Assembly (NCBI RefSeq): GCF_011193355.1
Contig: NZ_CP049780.1
Coordinates: 6,423,798-6,487,797 of the forward strand
Direction of reading: 5' to 3'
Origin: Streptomyces sp. JB150
GTDB lineage: Bacteria; Actinomycetota; Actinomycetes; Streptomycetales; Streptomycetaceae
Length of the DNA: 64,000 nucleotides
The translations under genes and the position numbers were made by a program. Below are positions 34,071 through 42,387 of the stretch, piece after piece. Under the pieces are notes generated by a model. That model saw only the letters and a list, made by a program, of their open reading frames with translations, made no database searches and was not told where the DNA came from. Every line of letters starts with the position of its first letter. The stretch's first letter is position 1.

Positions 34071-34842
34071 AACCCCCGTGTCCGCGACCTCCGCGACCGC
34101 CGCAGCCTCCGCGTCCGCCGCACCCTCCACGGCCGGCACCGTCACACCCGAGCCCTCCGCGCCCGCGACGCCCCTGCTCGAACTGCGCGCCATCACCGCC
34201 GGATACGACCGCCGCGACCCCGTCGTCCGGGACGTCTCCCTGACCGTCGCCCCCGGTGAGGCCGTCGGACTGCTCGGGCCCAGCGGGTGCGGCAAGTCCA
34301 CCCTGGCGCGGGTCGCCGCACTGCTGCACCGCCCCGACGCGGGCGCCGTCGTGCTCGACGGCACCCCCGCGCGCGGATGGCGCCACCGCGCGCCCCGCGA
34401 GCAGCGCACCGCGTTCGGTGTCGTCTTCCAGCAGCCGCGGCTCTCCGCCGACCCCCGGCTGCGGCTCGCCGACCTGATCGCCGAACCCCTGCGCGCCACC
34501 GGCCGGCGCGCCCAGGTCCCCGAACGGGTCGCCGAACTCGCCGCCACGGTCGGCCTGACCCCGGACCTGCTGACCCGGCGGCCGCACGAGGTCAGCGACG
34601 GCCAGCTGCAGCGCGCCTGCCTCGCCCGCGCCCTGGTGCTGCGCCCGCGCCTGCTGGTGTGCGACGAGATGACCGCGATGCTCGACGCCTCCACCACCGC
34701 CGCCCTGGTCGCCGTCGTGGAGGACTACCGGGCCGCCACCGGAGCGGGACTGCTCGCCGTGGGTCACGACCACGTCCTGCTGCGTCGCTGGTGCGACCGC
34801 ACGGTCCACTGGGACGAGCTGACCGCGCACCGGGCCGGCTGA
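34063..34842 (+). CDS. ABC transporter ATP-binding protein (DppF type)
   Basis: A 259-residue ATPase and the last gene of the importer operon. After an Ala/Ser/Thr-rich leader of ~35 residues come Walker A GPSGCGKST, a Q-loop VVFQQPRLSADP, the signature VSDGQLQRACLARAL (Asp in place of the second Gly of LSGGQ), and Walker B LLVCDEMTAMLD (Met for Pro). The H-loop reads LLAVGHDH. The changes are tolerated in DppF/NikE relatives. The start GTG 34063 overlaps the previous stop by 8 bp. It would pair with the DppD-type subunit. Confidence 0.88.
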   Translation: MPETPVSATSATAAASASAAPSTAGTVTPEPSAPATPLLELRAITAGYDRRDPVVRDVSLTVAPGEAVGLLGPSGCGKSTLARVAALLHRPDAGAVVLDGTPARGWRHRAPREQRTAFGVVFQQPRLSADPRLRLADLIAEPLRATGRRAQVPERVAELAATVGLTPDLLTRRPHEVSDGQLQRACLARALVLRPRLLVCDEMTAMLDASTTAALVAVVEDYRAATGAGLLAVGHDHVLLRRWCDRTVHWDELTAHRAG

Positions 34843-34867
34843 ACCCCACCGGCCACCTCCGTCACGA

Positions 34868-34895
34868 GCACCGGCGTTTCGGCCAACGCCGGTGC
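34868..34895 (+). terminator. Terminator hairpin after the ABC importer operon
   Basis: GCACCGGCGTT and AACGCCGGTGC form an 11-bp perfect stem with a 6-nt loop, 26 bp after the operon's last stop codon. No T-tract follows. Confidence 0.65.
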
Positions 34896-34964
34896 CGGCA
34901 CGGCCCGTGCGGTACGCGGACGCGGCGCGCCCCGCCCCGGCATCACCGGCCTCCCCGTCGTCCG

Positions 34965-34984
34965 GAATCGAGCGCGTTCGATTC
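34965..34984. promoter_or_regulatory. Candidate operator upstream of the ABC exporter
   Basis: GAATCGA and TCGATTC form an inverted repeat spaced by 6 bp (GCGCGT), about 70 bp before the exporter start. The size fits a TetR/GntR-type dimer site. Confidence 0.45.
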
Positions 34985-35055
34985 GCCCTCGCCCTCGTTG
35001 AGCCGGGCACCGCCGGACCACCCAGGTGCGGCGCCCGACCCGAGGAGGGATGCAG

Positions 35056-36945
35056 GTGACCGTTCCCGACACCGCGCCAGAAAGCCCGAAGACGCCACCC
35101 CCTCCACCACCGGCGACGATCGCCTACGGGGGCAAGTTCGGCAAGAACCCGCTGGAGGAGGCCAGTTTCCGGGCGATGTGCCGGCGGCTGCCCGCCGTGC
35201 TCGGCCAGACCGCCCGCATGGCCTGGGCCGTCTACCGCCCCGCCGTCCTGCTGCTGCTCGGCTGCCAGCTCCTCACCGGCGTCGCCGCCGCCGTCGTCCT
35301 CGGCTTCACCGCGCGCGCCATGACCCATCTCCTCGCGGGCGGCGCGGTCCCCGACCGCCTGCACGCCGCCCTGCCGGACCTCCTGGCCGTCGCCGCGGCC
35401 GCCGCGGCCGGCCGGGTCGGCGCCGCCCTCGCCTCCTACGCCGACGGACGGATCACCCCCCGCCTCACCACCGAGGCCGACGTCGCCCTGGTGTCCGCCG
35501 TCTGCCGCGTCGAGGCCTCCGCCTACGGCGTGGACGGCTTCGCCGACCGTCAGGAGGCCGCCGAGGTCGGCGTCACCCGCACCACCTACATGGTCCGCGA
35601 CGCCCAGCGCTTCGTGGCCTCCCTCATCCGCATGCTCGCCGCGGCCGGCGTCATCGGCGCCCTGCACGGGCTGATGCTGCCGCTGCTGCTCCTCGCCGTG
35701 CTGCCCGCCGGCCTCGGCGCCGTGCTCTCCGCCCGCGTCGACTACGCCACGCACTACGCCAACGTCGCCGACCGCAACGTCCGCGGCATGATGCGGTTCT
35801 GGGCCACCTACCCGCGCCACGGCGACGAGATCCGCGCCAACGGCATGACCGGCTACCTCGTCTACTGGTACCGCGCCCTGTCCGAGCGCATCGACCGGCG
35901 CACCCTGTCCGCCGCGCCGCGCATGCTGCGCATCGTCCTCGCCACCTCCGCCCTCGGCGGGGTGTTCCTGCTCGGCACCTGGGCCGCGCTCGCCTGGCTC
36001 GCCGCCACCGGCCGGGTCGCGCTGCCCGTCGCCGCCACCGCGGTCGTCGCCGTGCAGACCACGCTGGCCGCGCTCTCCCAGCTCGTGCAGCACGGAGCCG
36101 CCCTGTTCCACACCTCGCTCTACCTCGCCGACATGCGCGCCTTCCTCGACCTCGCCGCCGAACGCGCCCCGCGGCGAGGCGACCTGACGATCCCCGAGGA
36201 GGTGGCCGAGATCCGGCTCGACGAGGTCGTCTACCGGTACCCCGGCAAGGACGAGCCCGCCGTCGCCGGCGTCTCCCTCACCCTGCGCCGCGGCGAGATC
36301 CTGGCGGTCGTCGGCGAGAACGGCTCCGGCAAGTCCACCCTCACCAAGCTCCTGACCGGCATCCTCCTGCCGGACAAGGGACAGGTCCGGTGGGACGGCG
36401 TCGACCTGGCCCGGGTCCGGCCCGACTCGGTCTGGGCGCGCACCGCGCTCGTCCCGCAGAACTTCGCCTGCTGGCCGCTGCGCACCCGCGAGAACGTCAC
36501 CCTCGGCCAGCCCCGCACCCACGACGACGCCCCCGTGTGGGAGGCCGTCGACGCCGTCGGCATGCGCGAGGCCGTCGAGCGGCTGCCGCACGGGCTCGAC
36601 ACCCTGCTCGCCCGGGAACTCTTCGGCGGCGTCGAGCTGTCCGGCGGCCAGTGGCAGCGCCTGGCCTGCGCCCGCGCCCTGTACCGCCGTACCCCGCTGC
36701 TGATCCTCGACGAGCCGACCTCGCAGATGGACCCGCGCGGCGAGCACCGCATCTTCCTGGAGATCAAACGCATCGCCGCCGAGCGGATGACCGTCGTCGT
36801 CACCCACCAGCTGGAGAACACCCGCCTCGCCGACCGGATCGTCGTCCTGCGGGAGGGCCGTATCGTCGAACAGGGTTCCTACGACGACCTGGTCCACGCG
36901 GGCGGCCTGTTCGCCGAGCTGGTCGCCCTCGCCAAGGACCGGTAG
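35056..36945 (+). CDS. ABC exporter half-transporter (membrane domain fused to ATPase)
   Basis: A 629-residue protein with about six transmembrane helices (residues ~60-360) and a C-terminal ATPase. The ATPase shows Walker A GENGSGKST, signature VELSGGQWQRLACARAL, Walker B LLILDEPTSQMD and H-loop VVVTHQLE. It begins with a Pro-rich stretch and GKFGKNP. GTG 35056 is chosen because GGAGGG lies 6 bp before it, whereas the ATG at 35050 directly abuts that sequence. Such proteins homodimerise or pair with a partner to export lipids, peptides or drugs. No partner half-transporter is adjacent. A possible operator lies upstream. Confidence 0.87.
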   Translation: MTVPDTAPESPKTPPPPPPATIAYGGKFGKNPLEEASFRAMCRRLPAVLGQTARMAWAVYRPAVLLLLGCQLLTGVAAAVVLGFTARAMTHLLAGGAVPDRLHAALPDLLAVAAAAAAGRVGAALASYADGRITPRLTTEADVALVSAVCRVEASAYGVDGFADRQEAAEVGVTRTTYMVRDAQRFVASLIRMLAAAGVIGALHGLMLPLLLLAVLPAGLGAVLSARVDYATHYANVADRNVRGMMRFWATYPRHGDEIRANGMTGYLVYWYRALSERIDRRTLSAAPRMLRIVLATSALGGVFLLGTWAALAWLAATGRVALPVAATAVVAVQTTLAALSQLVQHGAALFHTSLYLADMRAFLDLAAERAPRRGDLTIPEEVAEIRLDEVVYRYPGKDEPAVAGVSLTLRRGEILAVVGENGSGKSTLTKLLTGILLPDKGQVRWDGVDLARVRPDSVWARTALVPQNFACWPLRTRENVTLGQPRTHDDAPVWEAVDAVGMREAVERLPHGLDTLLARELFGGVELSGGQWQRLACARALYRRTPLLILDEPTSQMDPRGEHRIFLEIKRIAAERMTVVVTHQLENTRLADRIVVLREGRIVEQGSYDDLVHAGGLFAELVALAKDR

Positions 36946-37064
36946 GCGCAGCACCGCTCGCACAGGACCGGCCGCGACCGGCACGCGCACCCCCCTGCCG
37001 TGCGAGACGACCCCCTCCGCGCGGGCGCACCCTGGAAGGAGGAAGACTCGCGCGGCCCGGGGGC

Positions 37065-37919
37065 TCAGCCCTCGGCGGGGGTGTGCGTGGTGGCGAACGC
37101 GGCCAGCGCCTCCGCGGTGCGCGGGCCGGCGGCGGGGTCGGACAGCAGGCCCCGCGCGTGCAGCAGCCGGGCCGCCGCGACCCCCCACGGCAGCCGCAGA
37201 CCCGCCTGCTCCAGCAGGTCCGCGCGGGCGAGCAGGTCGGGCGCCGGGCCGGTGCGCACACCGGACGGGGTGAGCAGCGCCGCGTCATCGGCCCAGCGCA
37301 GCGCCAGGTCCACGTCGTGCGTGGCCATCACCACCGTCGTACCGTTCGCCCGCAGCCCGTCGAGCGTGGCCAGCAGCCGCTCCTGGCCGTCCGGGTCGAG
37401 CCCGGCGGTCGGCTCGTCGAGGATCAGCACCCGCGGCCGCATCGCGACCGCGCCCGCGATCGCGGTCCGCTTGCGCTGCCCGTACGACAGCAGATGGGTG
37501 GGCCGGTCGGCCAGCGCGGTGATGTCCAGCGCCGCCAGCGCCTCCGCGACCCGCGCCCGCACCCGCGGTTCGGACAGCCCCAGGTTCAGCGGTCCGAACG
37601 ACACGTCCTGCGCGACGGACGCCGCGAACAGCTGGTCGTCCGGGTCCTGCACGACCAGCTGGACGGTCGTCCGCAGCCGGGTCAGCCCCTTGCGGTCGTA
37701 GCGCACCGGCGTGCCCTCGACCACCAGCTCGCCCTCACGCGGGCGCAGCCCCCCGCTGAGCAGCCGCATCAGCGTGGTCTTGCCGCTGCCGTTGCGGCCG
37801 AGCAGCGCCAGCGCGCGGGACGCGCGCACCTCGAAGTCGAGCCCGCTGAGCACGGGCGGACCGTCCTCGTAGGCGAACGACGCGCCCCGCAGGGCGACCA
37901 GGGCGGTGGCCTCGCTCAT
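37065..37919 (-). CDS. cbiO: Energy-coupling factor cobalt transporter ATPase CbiO
   Basis: A 284-residue ATPase of the ECF class. Walker A is GRNGSGKTT, the Q-loop region reads VVQDPDDQLFAASVAQDVSFGP (typical of CbiO), the signature is LLSYGQRKRTAIAGAVA, Walker B is LILDEPTAGLD, and the H-loop is VVMATHD. It energises Co2+ uptake for vitamin B12 synthesis. It is the last gene of the cbiMNQO operon on the minus strand and overlaps cbiQ by ATGA. Confidence 0.92.
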   Translation of the reverse strand: MSEATALVALRGASFAYEDGPPVLSGLDFEVRASRALALLGRNGSGKTTLMRLLSGGLRPREGELVVEGTPVRYDRKGLTRLRTTVQLVVQDPDDQLFAASVAQDVSFGPLNLGLSEPRVRARVAEALAALDITALADRPTHLLSYGQRKRTAIAGAVAMRPRVLILDEPTAGLDPDGQERLLATLDGLRANGTTVVMATHDVDLALRWADDAALLTPSGVRTGPAPDLLARADLLEQAGLRLPWGVAAARLLHARGLLSDPAAGPRTAEALAAFATTHTPAEG

Positions 37920-38677
37920 GTCAGCGTGCCCTTCCCGTACGCATCCAGTACGAACGTGAGCGCGACCAGCGCCGCCAGCAGGGCGCAGCTCGCGACGGTG
38001 AAACGGACGGAGACCCGGGCCTCGGGCACCAGGACGCGCAGGGTGCCGTCGTACCCGCGCCCGGCGAGCCCCGCCTGGAGCCGCGTCGCCCGGTCGAAGG
38101 CGCGGACGAACGCGGTGGCGCCGAGCCCGCCCAGCGAACGCCAGGCCGCGGCCCGCGTGGTGTGCCCGAGCCGGGCGGCCTGCGCGTCCCGGATCAGCCG
38201 CACCGAGTCCAGCAGCAGGAAACTCATCCGGTACGTCACCAGCGCCACGTCGACGACCGGCGCGGGCACCCCCGCCCGCACCAGCCGGGGCAGCAGGTCG
38301 GACATCGGCGTGGTGAAGGCGAACAGCAGCACCCCGAGGGAGGCCGCCGAGGTGCGCAGCAGCAGCTCCCCGGCGCGCACCGCGCCACCGGGGGCGAGCG
38401 CGACGAACCCGCCGGGCCCGCCCACCTGGACCAGCAGCGTCGCCGCGCCGGTCACACAGAACCCGAGCGGCACCCGGTACGCGCGCCACAGCCGCCGGCC
38501 GGGCACTCCCGCCGGGCCGAGCAGCACGGCCAGCGCCGCCGACAGCACCAGCGCCGCGCCCGGCCACGGCGGCAGGGAGATCGCGAGCACGGTCAGGCCG
38601 AGCCCGAGCACGGCCTTGTCCACGGGGTGACGGCGGCGCCAGCGGCTGCCGTGCGCCGCCGCGTCGATCGGCAGCAC
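37916..38677 (-). CDS. cbiQ: Cobalt ECF transporter T component CbiQ
   Basis: A 253-residue membrane protein with hydrophobic helices in the N-terminal half and a C-terminal helix. It has the coupling motifs LIRDAQAARLG and AGLAGRGYDGTLRVL, the latter matching the T-component Ala-Arg-Gly signature that contacts the ATPase. The start is GTG 38677. It links the substrate-binding CbiM to CbiO. Confidence 0.92.
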   Translation of the reverse strand: MLPIDAAAHGSRWRRRHPVDKAVLGLGLTVLAISLPPWPGAALVLSAALAVLLGPAGVPGRRLWRAYRVPLGFCVTGAATLLVQVGGPGGFVALAPGGAVRAGELLLRTSAASLGVLLFAFTTPMSDLLPRLVRAGVPAPVVDVALVTYRMSFLLLDSVRLIRDAQAARLGHTTRAAAWRSLGGLGATAFVRAFDRATRLQAGLAGRGYDGTLRVLVPEARVSVRFTVASCALLAALVALTFVLDAYGKGTLT

Positions 38678-38683
38678 GCGCGC

Positions 38684-39094
38684 TCAGACCCCGGACTCGT
38701 GCTCGGCCCCCGCGGCGGCGCCGCCCCGCGGTGCGCCGGCGTCCTCGGGGACTTCGGCGTGCCGCGGCACTTCGGCGTCCCGCCGGGCCAGGGCCCGCTC
38801 CTCGCCCTGGCGCCGCCCGCGCCGCAGCCCGAAGTAGTACGCGAGGACGCCCGCGCCGATCGCCGCCTGGACGGCGAACAGGGCCGACTCGATCTCCCCG
38901 GACGGCGGTTCGTACAGCGGCGAGAACCACGGCTCGTAGTCCGGGTCGAGCTCGGTGATCGCCGTCTCGGCCTGCGCGTCGGCGCCCGCGAACGGCTCCT
39001 TCTCGTCGTCGCCGAGGCCCAGCGCCAGCGGCAGCACCGCGAGCGCGACGACGACGAGCAGCAGGAGGACGTTGATCCGTGTGTTCCGGCTCAT
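38684..39094 (-). CDS. cbiN: Cobalt transporter subunit CbiN
   Basis: A 136-residue protein with two transmembrane helices ([20 protein letters not shown] and a second after [24 protein letters not shown]). Between them is the external loop [24 protein letters not shown], the CbiN hallmark needed for metal loading of CbiM. A long charged C-terminal tail (~45 residues) exceeds the usual family length. It overlaps cbiM by four bases. Confidence 0.92.
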   Translation of the reverse strand: MSRNTRINVLLLLVVVALAVLPLALGLGDDEKEPFAGADAQAETAITELDPDYEPWFSPLYEPPSGEIESALFAVQAAIGAGVLAYYFGLRRGRRQGEERALARRDAEVPRHAEVPEDAGAPRGGAAAGAEHESGV

Positions 39095-39804
39095 CCCGCC
39101 ACCGTCCCGGTCCCGGCCGCCGTCTTCTCCTCGGCCCGCCTGCCCGTCACCAGCACGCCCAGCCGGTTCAGTTCCCCCTTGCTGGACTGCACCAGCAGCC
39201 GCATGACCAGCACCGTCAGCAGGCCCTCGCTCACCGCGAGCGGGATCTGCGTGATCGCGAAGATGGAGCCGAACTTGCCGAGCGCGCCGAGGAAACCGCT
39301 GCCCGGGTCGGGGAAGGCGAGCGCCAGCTGCACGCTGGTGACGCAGTAGGTGGACAGGTCGGCGACGAATGCGCCGCAGAACACGGCGGCCATCAGCGGC
39401 GCGCCGTAGCGCCGCAGCAGCCGGTAGACGGCGTAGCCGGCCCACGGGCCGACGACCGCCATCGAGAAGACGTTCGCGCCGAGCGTCGTCAGCCCGCCGT
39501 GCGCGAGCAGCAGCGCCTGGAACAGCAGGGTGATGGTGCCGAGCACCGCCATGGCGGGCGGGCGGAACAGGATCGCGCCCAGACCGGTGCCGGTGGGGTG
39601 CGAGCAGCTGCCGGTGACCGAGGGCAGTTTGAGGGCGGACAGGACGAACGTGAAGGCCCCGGAGGCGCCGAGCAGCAGCGTGCTCTCGGGGTGCTCACGC
39701 ACCTCGCGGGTCAGGGAACGGACGCCGTGGACGACGAAGGGCGCGGACGCGGCGCCCCAGGCGACCGCGTGCGCCGGAGGCAGGAAACCCTCGGCTATGT
39801 GCAT
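39091..39804 (-). CDS. cbiM: Cobalt transporter substrate-binding membrane subunit CbiM
   Basis: A 237-residue integral membrane protein. The N-terminal [10 protein letters not shown] places His2 at the Co2+ site, as in the family. Other conserved blocks are [34 protein letters not shown] and VVGPWAGYA. It confers cobalt specificity on the ECF complex. It is the first gene of cbiMNQO and lies directly behind a B12 riboswitch, so it is expressed when cobalamin is low. Confidence 0.94.
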   Translation of the reverse strand: MHIAEGFLPPAHAVAWGAASAPFVVHGVRSLTREVREHPESTLLLGASGAFTFVLSALKLPSVTGSCSHPTGTGLGAILFRPPAMAVLGTITLLFQALLLAHGGLTTLGANVFSMAVVGPWAGYAVYRLLRRYGAPLMAAVFCGAFVADLSTYCVTSVQLALAFPDPGSGFLGALGKFGSIFAITQIPLAVSEGLLTVLVMRLLVQSSKGELNRLGVLVTGRRAEEKTAAGTGTVAG

Positions 39805-39846
39805 GGCTCGAACAGACCCTCTCCAGCACCTCGTGGATGGTTGACG

Positions 39847-40066
39847 CGCCTTGGCCGGTCTCCTGGCTGACGGGTACCACCGCCCGAACTCCGCCTTCCC
39901 GGGTCGCGGGGCCCTGGCGTCACCATCCCGTCGTCCGCCCGAAGGGCGGCGATGTGACGCCAGGGCCCGGACCCAGTGGCTGCCCGTGAGGGCCGGAGCC
40001 GGACTTCCCGATCACAGTGGCGAGGGCCGCACCGGCATCACACCGGATTTCCCGTTCACCAAGGCG
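39847..40066 (-). ncRNA. Cobalamin (B12) riboswitch
   Basis: On the minus strand the outer stem is CGCCTTGG (40066 downward) pairing with CCAAGGCG ending at 39847. Conserved boxes are seen in order: GGTGAACGGGAA, GATGCCGGTGCGGCC, the GCCACTGTGA box, GCAGCCACTGG, GGGAAGGCGGAG, and the B12 box region GTCAGCCAGGAGACCGGCC. It lies 42 bp before cbiM. Family knowledge says B12 binding shuts off the downstream cobalt transporter. An internal perfect 15-bp hairpin (39909-39968) occupies the variable peripheral region. Confidence 0.95.
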
Positions 40067-40071
40067 TGGTG

Positions 40072-40101
40072 ACAGTAATGCCAGGTTCGGGGTGGTGACA
40101 A
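40072..40101 (-). promoter_or_regulatory. Promoter of the B12 riboswitch and cbiMNQO
   Basis: TTGTCA (40101-40096) and TACTGT (40077-40072) are spaced by 18 bp. The expected start point falls at the first bases of the riboswitch, which supports the call. Confidence 0.75.
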
Positions 40102-40317
40102 GCGCACCTCAGGGGGCGCCCGGCGGCACCGTACGCCCACCCGCGTACGCCCCTGGCGGCCCCCGGAGGCCCACCGCCCCGCCCCAGCACGCCCGCCGCC
40201 GCTCCCCGCGGCGGCGCCCTCGGCCGCCCCGCCGCCCACCGCGGTAAGGCCCCGCGTGCGCAACACCACACCGCCGGTGTTCCCCGAGGTGGCGGACGCG
40301 GCGCTGCCCGGCGGCGG

Positions 40318-41490
40318 TCAGGGGCGCGGCGGGTACCGCTTCGGCAGCCGCATGCCCCGCTCGGCCATCAGCGCCCGCACCCGGTCCGGATAGTTCGTGA
40401 TGACGCCGTCCACGCCCAGGTCCATCAGCGCGGCCACCGTCGCCGGATCGTCACAGGTCCACGGGATCACCCTCAGCCCGCGCGCGTGGGCAGCGGCGAC
40501 CATCGCGCGGTCGGGGTAGAAGCGGAAGCCCGGGTCGCCGAGCTTCCCGTTCTGCGGGAAGCCGTAGTTCGGGGACAGGGCCCGCACGCCGGGGACGGTG
40601 GCGGCGGCCCGCACGAAGTCGCCGCCGTAGTCGTCGGCGTCGATCCCGCCCAGCCACGGCGAGGCGCCCTCCTTGCCGACCTGGAGGAAGTCGTGGTTGG
40701 TGAGGGCGACGAGCGGCCAGTCGGGCGCCAGCCGGTGCATCACCTTCAGCGCACCCCAGTCGAACGACTGGATCGTGACCTGCTCCTCGATGCCCGAGGC
40801 GCGGATCTCCTCGTACACCCGCCGCACGAACAGCTCGCGCGGCGCGGTCTGCTCGGGCGCGCCCGCCTCGACCTTCGTCTCGACGTTGAGCGTGACCTGC
40901 CGCGCCCTGTACCGCTCGACCAGGTCCAGTACGTCCCGCAGCTCGATCATCCGGGCCCCGGGGACGCGCTCCTGTCCGGGATGCCCCGGCAGCTGCTGAT
41001 AGCCGCAGTCCATCGTCCGCAGCTGCGCCAGCGTCATGTCCTTGACGTACTTGCCGACGTACGGGAAATACGGGTCGCCGGGCACGACCGGGGCGGTGTC
41101 CCGGCACTTCTGGGCACTGACCTGCCGGTCGTGGGTGACGACGACCTTGTGGTCGCGGGTGACCTGGGTGTCCAGCTCCAGCGTCGACACCCCGAGGCGC
41201 AGCGCCTTCGCGAACCCCTCCAGGGTGCTCTCGGTCGTCAGCCCCAGACCGCCGCGATGGGCCTGGAGGTCGAAGTGGGTCTTCCGTGGCACGACGCCGG
41301 GGCCGGTGGCCGCCGGGAGGGCGCGGGCGGGGACGACGGCGAGGGCGGGCGCGGGGACGGAGGCGGGAGCGGAGGCGGAGGCGAAGGCGGGAACGGAGGC
41401 GAGGGCGGGCGCGGAGGCGGGGGCGAGGGTCAGCGCGGGGGTGAGGGTCAGCACGGCGAGGAAGCGCCTGGCGGCATGTCTGGCGGGCAT
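40318..41490 (-). CDS. glpQ: Secreted glycerophosphodiester phosphodiesterase
   Basis: A 390-residue GDPD family enzyme that hydrolyses glycerophosphodiesters to glycerol-3-phosphate and an alcohol. After a signal peptide (FLAVLTLTPALTLAPASAPA) comes a ~40-residue Ala/Pro/Ser/Val low-complexity linker. The catalytic domain follows: FDLQAHRGGLGLTTESTLEGF, LELDTQVTRDHKVVVTHD with the second His, METK-type metal Glu in LNVETKV, then IQSFDW. The end motif GVDGVITNYPDRV is typical. ATG 41490 has GAGGTC before it. A PHO-box-like repeat lies about 70-90 bp upstream. Confidence 0.9.
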   Translation of the reverse strand: MPARHAARRFLAVLTLTPALTLAPASAPALASVPAFASASAPASVPAPALAVVPARALPAATGPGVVPRKTHFDLQAHRGGLGLTTESTLEGFAKALRLGVSTLELDTQVTRDHKVVVTHDRQVSAQKCRDTAPVVPGDPYFPYVGKYVKDMTLAQLRTMDCGYQQLPGHPGQERVPGARMIELRDVLDLVERYRARQVTLNVETKVEAGAPEQTAPRELFVRRVYEEIRASGIEEQVTIQSFDWGALKVMHRLAPDWPLVALTNHDFLQVGKEGASPWLGGIDADDYGGDFVRAAATVPGVRALSPNYGFPQNGKLGDPGFRFYPDRAMVAAAHARGLRVIPWTCDDPATVAALMDLGVDGVITNYPDRVRALMAERGMRLPKRYPPRP

Positions 41491-41561
41491 CGGGACCTCA
41501 CTCGTTCGTCGGAGGGGGCGCCTTGGGACGCTAGTTCCGCCGCGGCTGTGCCAGAAGAGCG

Positions 41562-41583
41562 GGGGAGTGAGGGGGACGTGAAC
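41562..41583 (-). promoter_or_regulatory. PHO-box-like direct repeat
   Basis: On the minus strand GTTCACGTCCC is followed directly by CCTCACTCCCC, two 11-bp units resembling the Streptomyces PhoP site. It lies upstream of the glycerophosphodiesterase gene, a gene class often PhoP-controlled. Confidence 0.4.
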
Positions 41584-41603
41584 GCTCGGGGAAGCCGCAC
41601 CGG

Positions 41604-42320
41604 TCAGTCCCGCGCCGCCCATATCCCCCGTACGTGCCCCAGATGCCGCGTCATCACCTCCCGCACCGCCGGCTCGTCCCGCTCCAGCAGCGCGTCCAGC
41701 AGCTCCAGGTGCTCCTCGGCGGAGGCGCGCAGCAGCCCCGCCTCCGCGAGGGCGGTCAGGCCGTAGAGCCGGGAACGCCCGCGCAGGTCGCGGACGACCT
41801 CCACGAGGTGCGCGTTGCCCGCGAGCCGCAGCAGACCGAGGTGGAAGCGGGTGTCCGCCTCGACGTACGCGATGAGGTCACCCGCGGCCGCGGCGGTGAC
41901 GATCTCGCGGGCGACCGGACGCAGCGCCCGCAGCGCGGCCGGGGCGGCGGTGCGCGCCAGCCCCGCCACGGTCGGGATCTCGATCAGCCCGCGGATGTGC
42001 GTGTACTCGTCGAGCTGCCGCTCCGACACGGCCGTCACCCGGAACCCCTTGTTGGGGACCGCGTCGACCAGCCCCTCCTTCACCAGGTCCAGCAGGGCCT
42101 CCCGCACCGGTGTCGCCGAGACGCCGAACCGGGCGGCCAGCGCGGGCGCCGAGTACACCTCGCCCGGCCGCAGCTCCCCGGCGATCAGCGCGGCCCGCAG
42201 CGCGTCGCCGACGCGCTCGCGGTAACTGCTGCGCCTGCCACCGAGCACGGGCAGGTCGGGGCCGGAGGGCGCGGGGGTCGCGGAGGTCGCGGGGGTGGCG
42301 GGGGTCGGCCGGGTGGGCAT
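41604..42320 (-). CDS. GntR family regulator (FadR/FCD type) of the hydroxyproline cluster
   Basis: A 238-residue regulator. The winged helix is SYRERVGDALRAALIAGELRPGE, then APALAARFGVSATPVREALLDLVKEGLV. The C-terminal FCD domain has YTHIRGLIEIPTVAGLA, a metal-ligand region DTRFHLGLLRLAGN and RHLGHVRG. The N-terminal ~25 residues are Pro/Thr/Ala-rich. It is transcribed with or just after the epimerase gene, and probably controls the hydroxyproline genes in response to the amino acid or an intermediate. Confidence 0.88.
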   Translation of the reverse strand: MPTRPTPATPATSATPAPSGPDLPVLGGRRSSYRERVGDALRAALIAGELRPGEVYSAPALAARFGVSATPVREALLDLVKEGLVDAVPNKGFRVTAVSERQLDEYTHIRGLIEIPTVAGLARTAAPAALRALRPVAREIVTAAAAGDLIAYVEADTRFHLGLLRLAGNAHLVEVVRDLRGRSRLYGLTALAEAGLLRASAEEHLELLDALLERDEPAVREVMTRHLGHVRGIWAARD

Positions 42321-42387
42321 CGGAGGTCTCCAGCAAGGGGGAAGCGAAACGGTCGTACGACGCATCAGAGCACGGACCGGCGGACGG

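Noticed and set aside
33883..37188. An open frame of about 1100 codons on the minus strand
   Set aside because: It covers the exporter gene, the end of the importer operon and the cbiO 3' end. Its product is low complexity (Gly/Ala/Glu/Arg) with no domains. It is a high-GC antisense artefact.
34287..38630. An open frame of about 1450 codons on the plus strand
   Set aside because: It is Arg/Pro-rich, crosses several real genes in other frames and runs antisense to cbiO and cbiQ.
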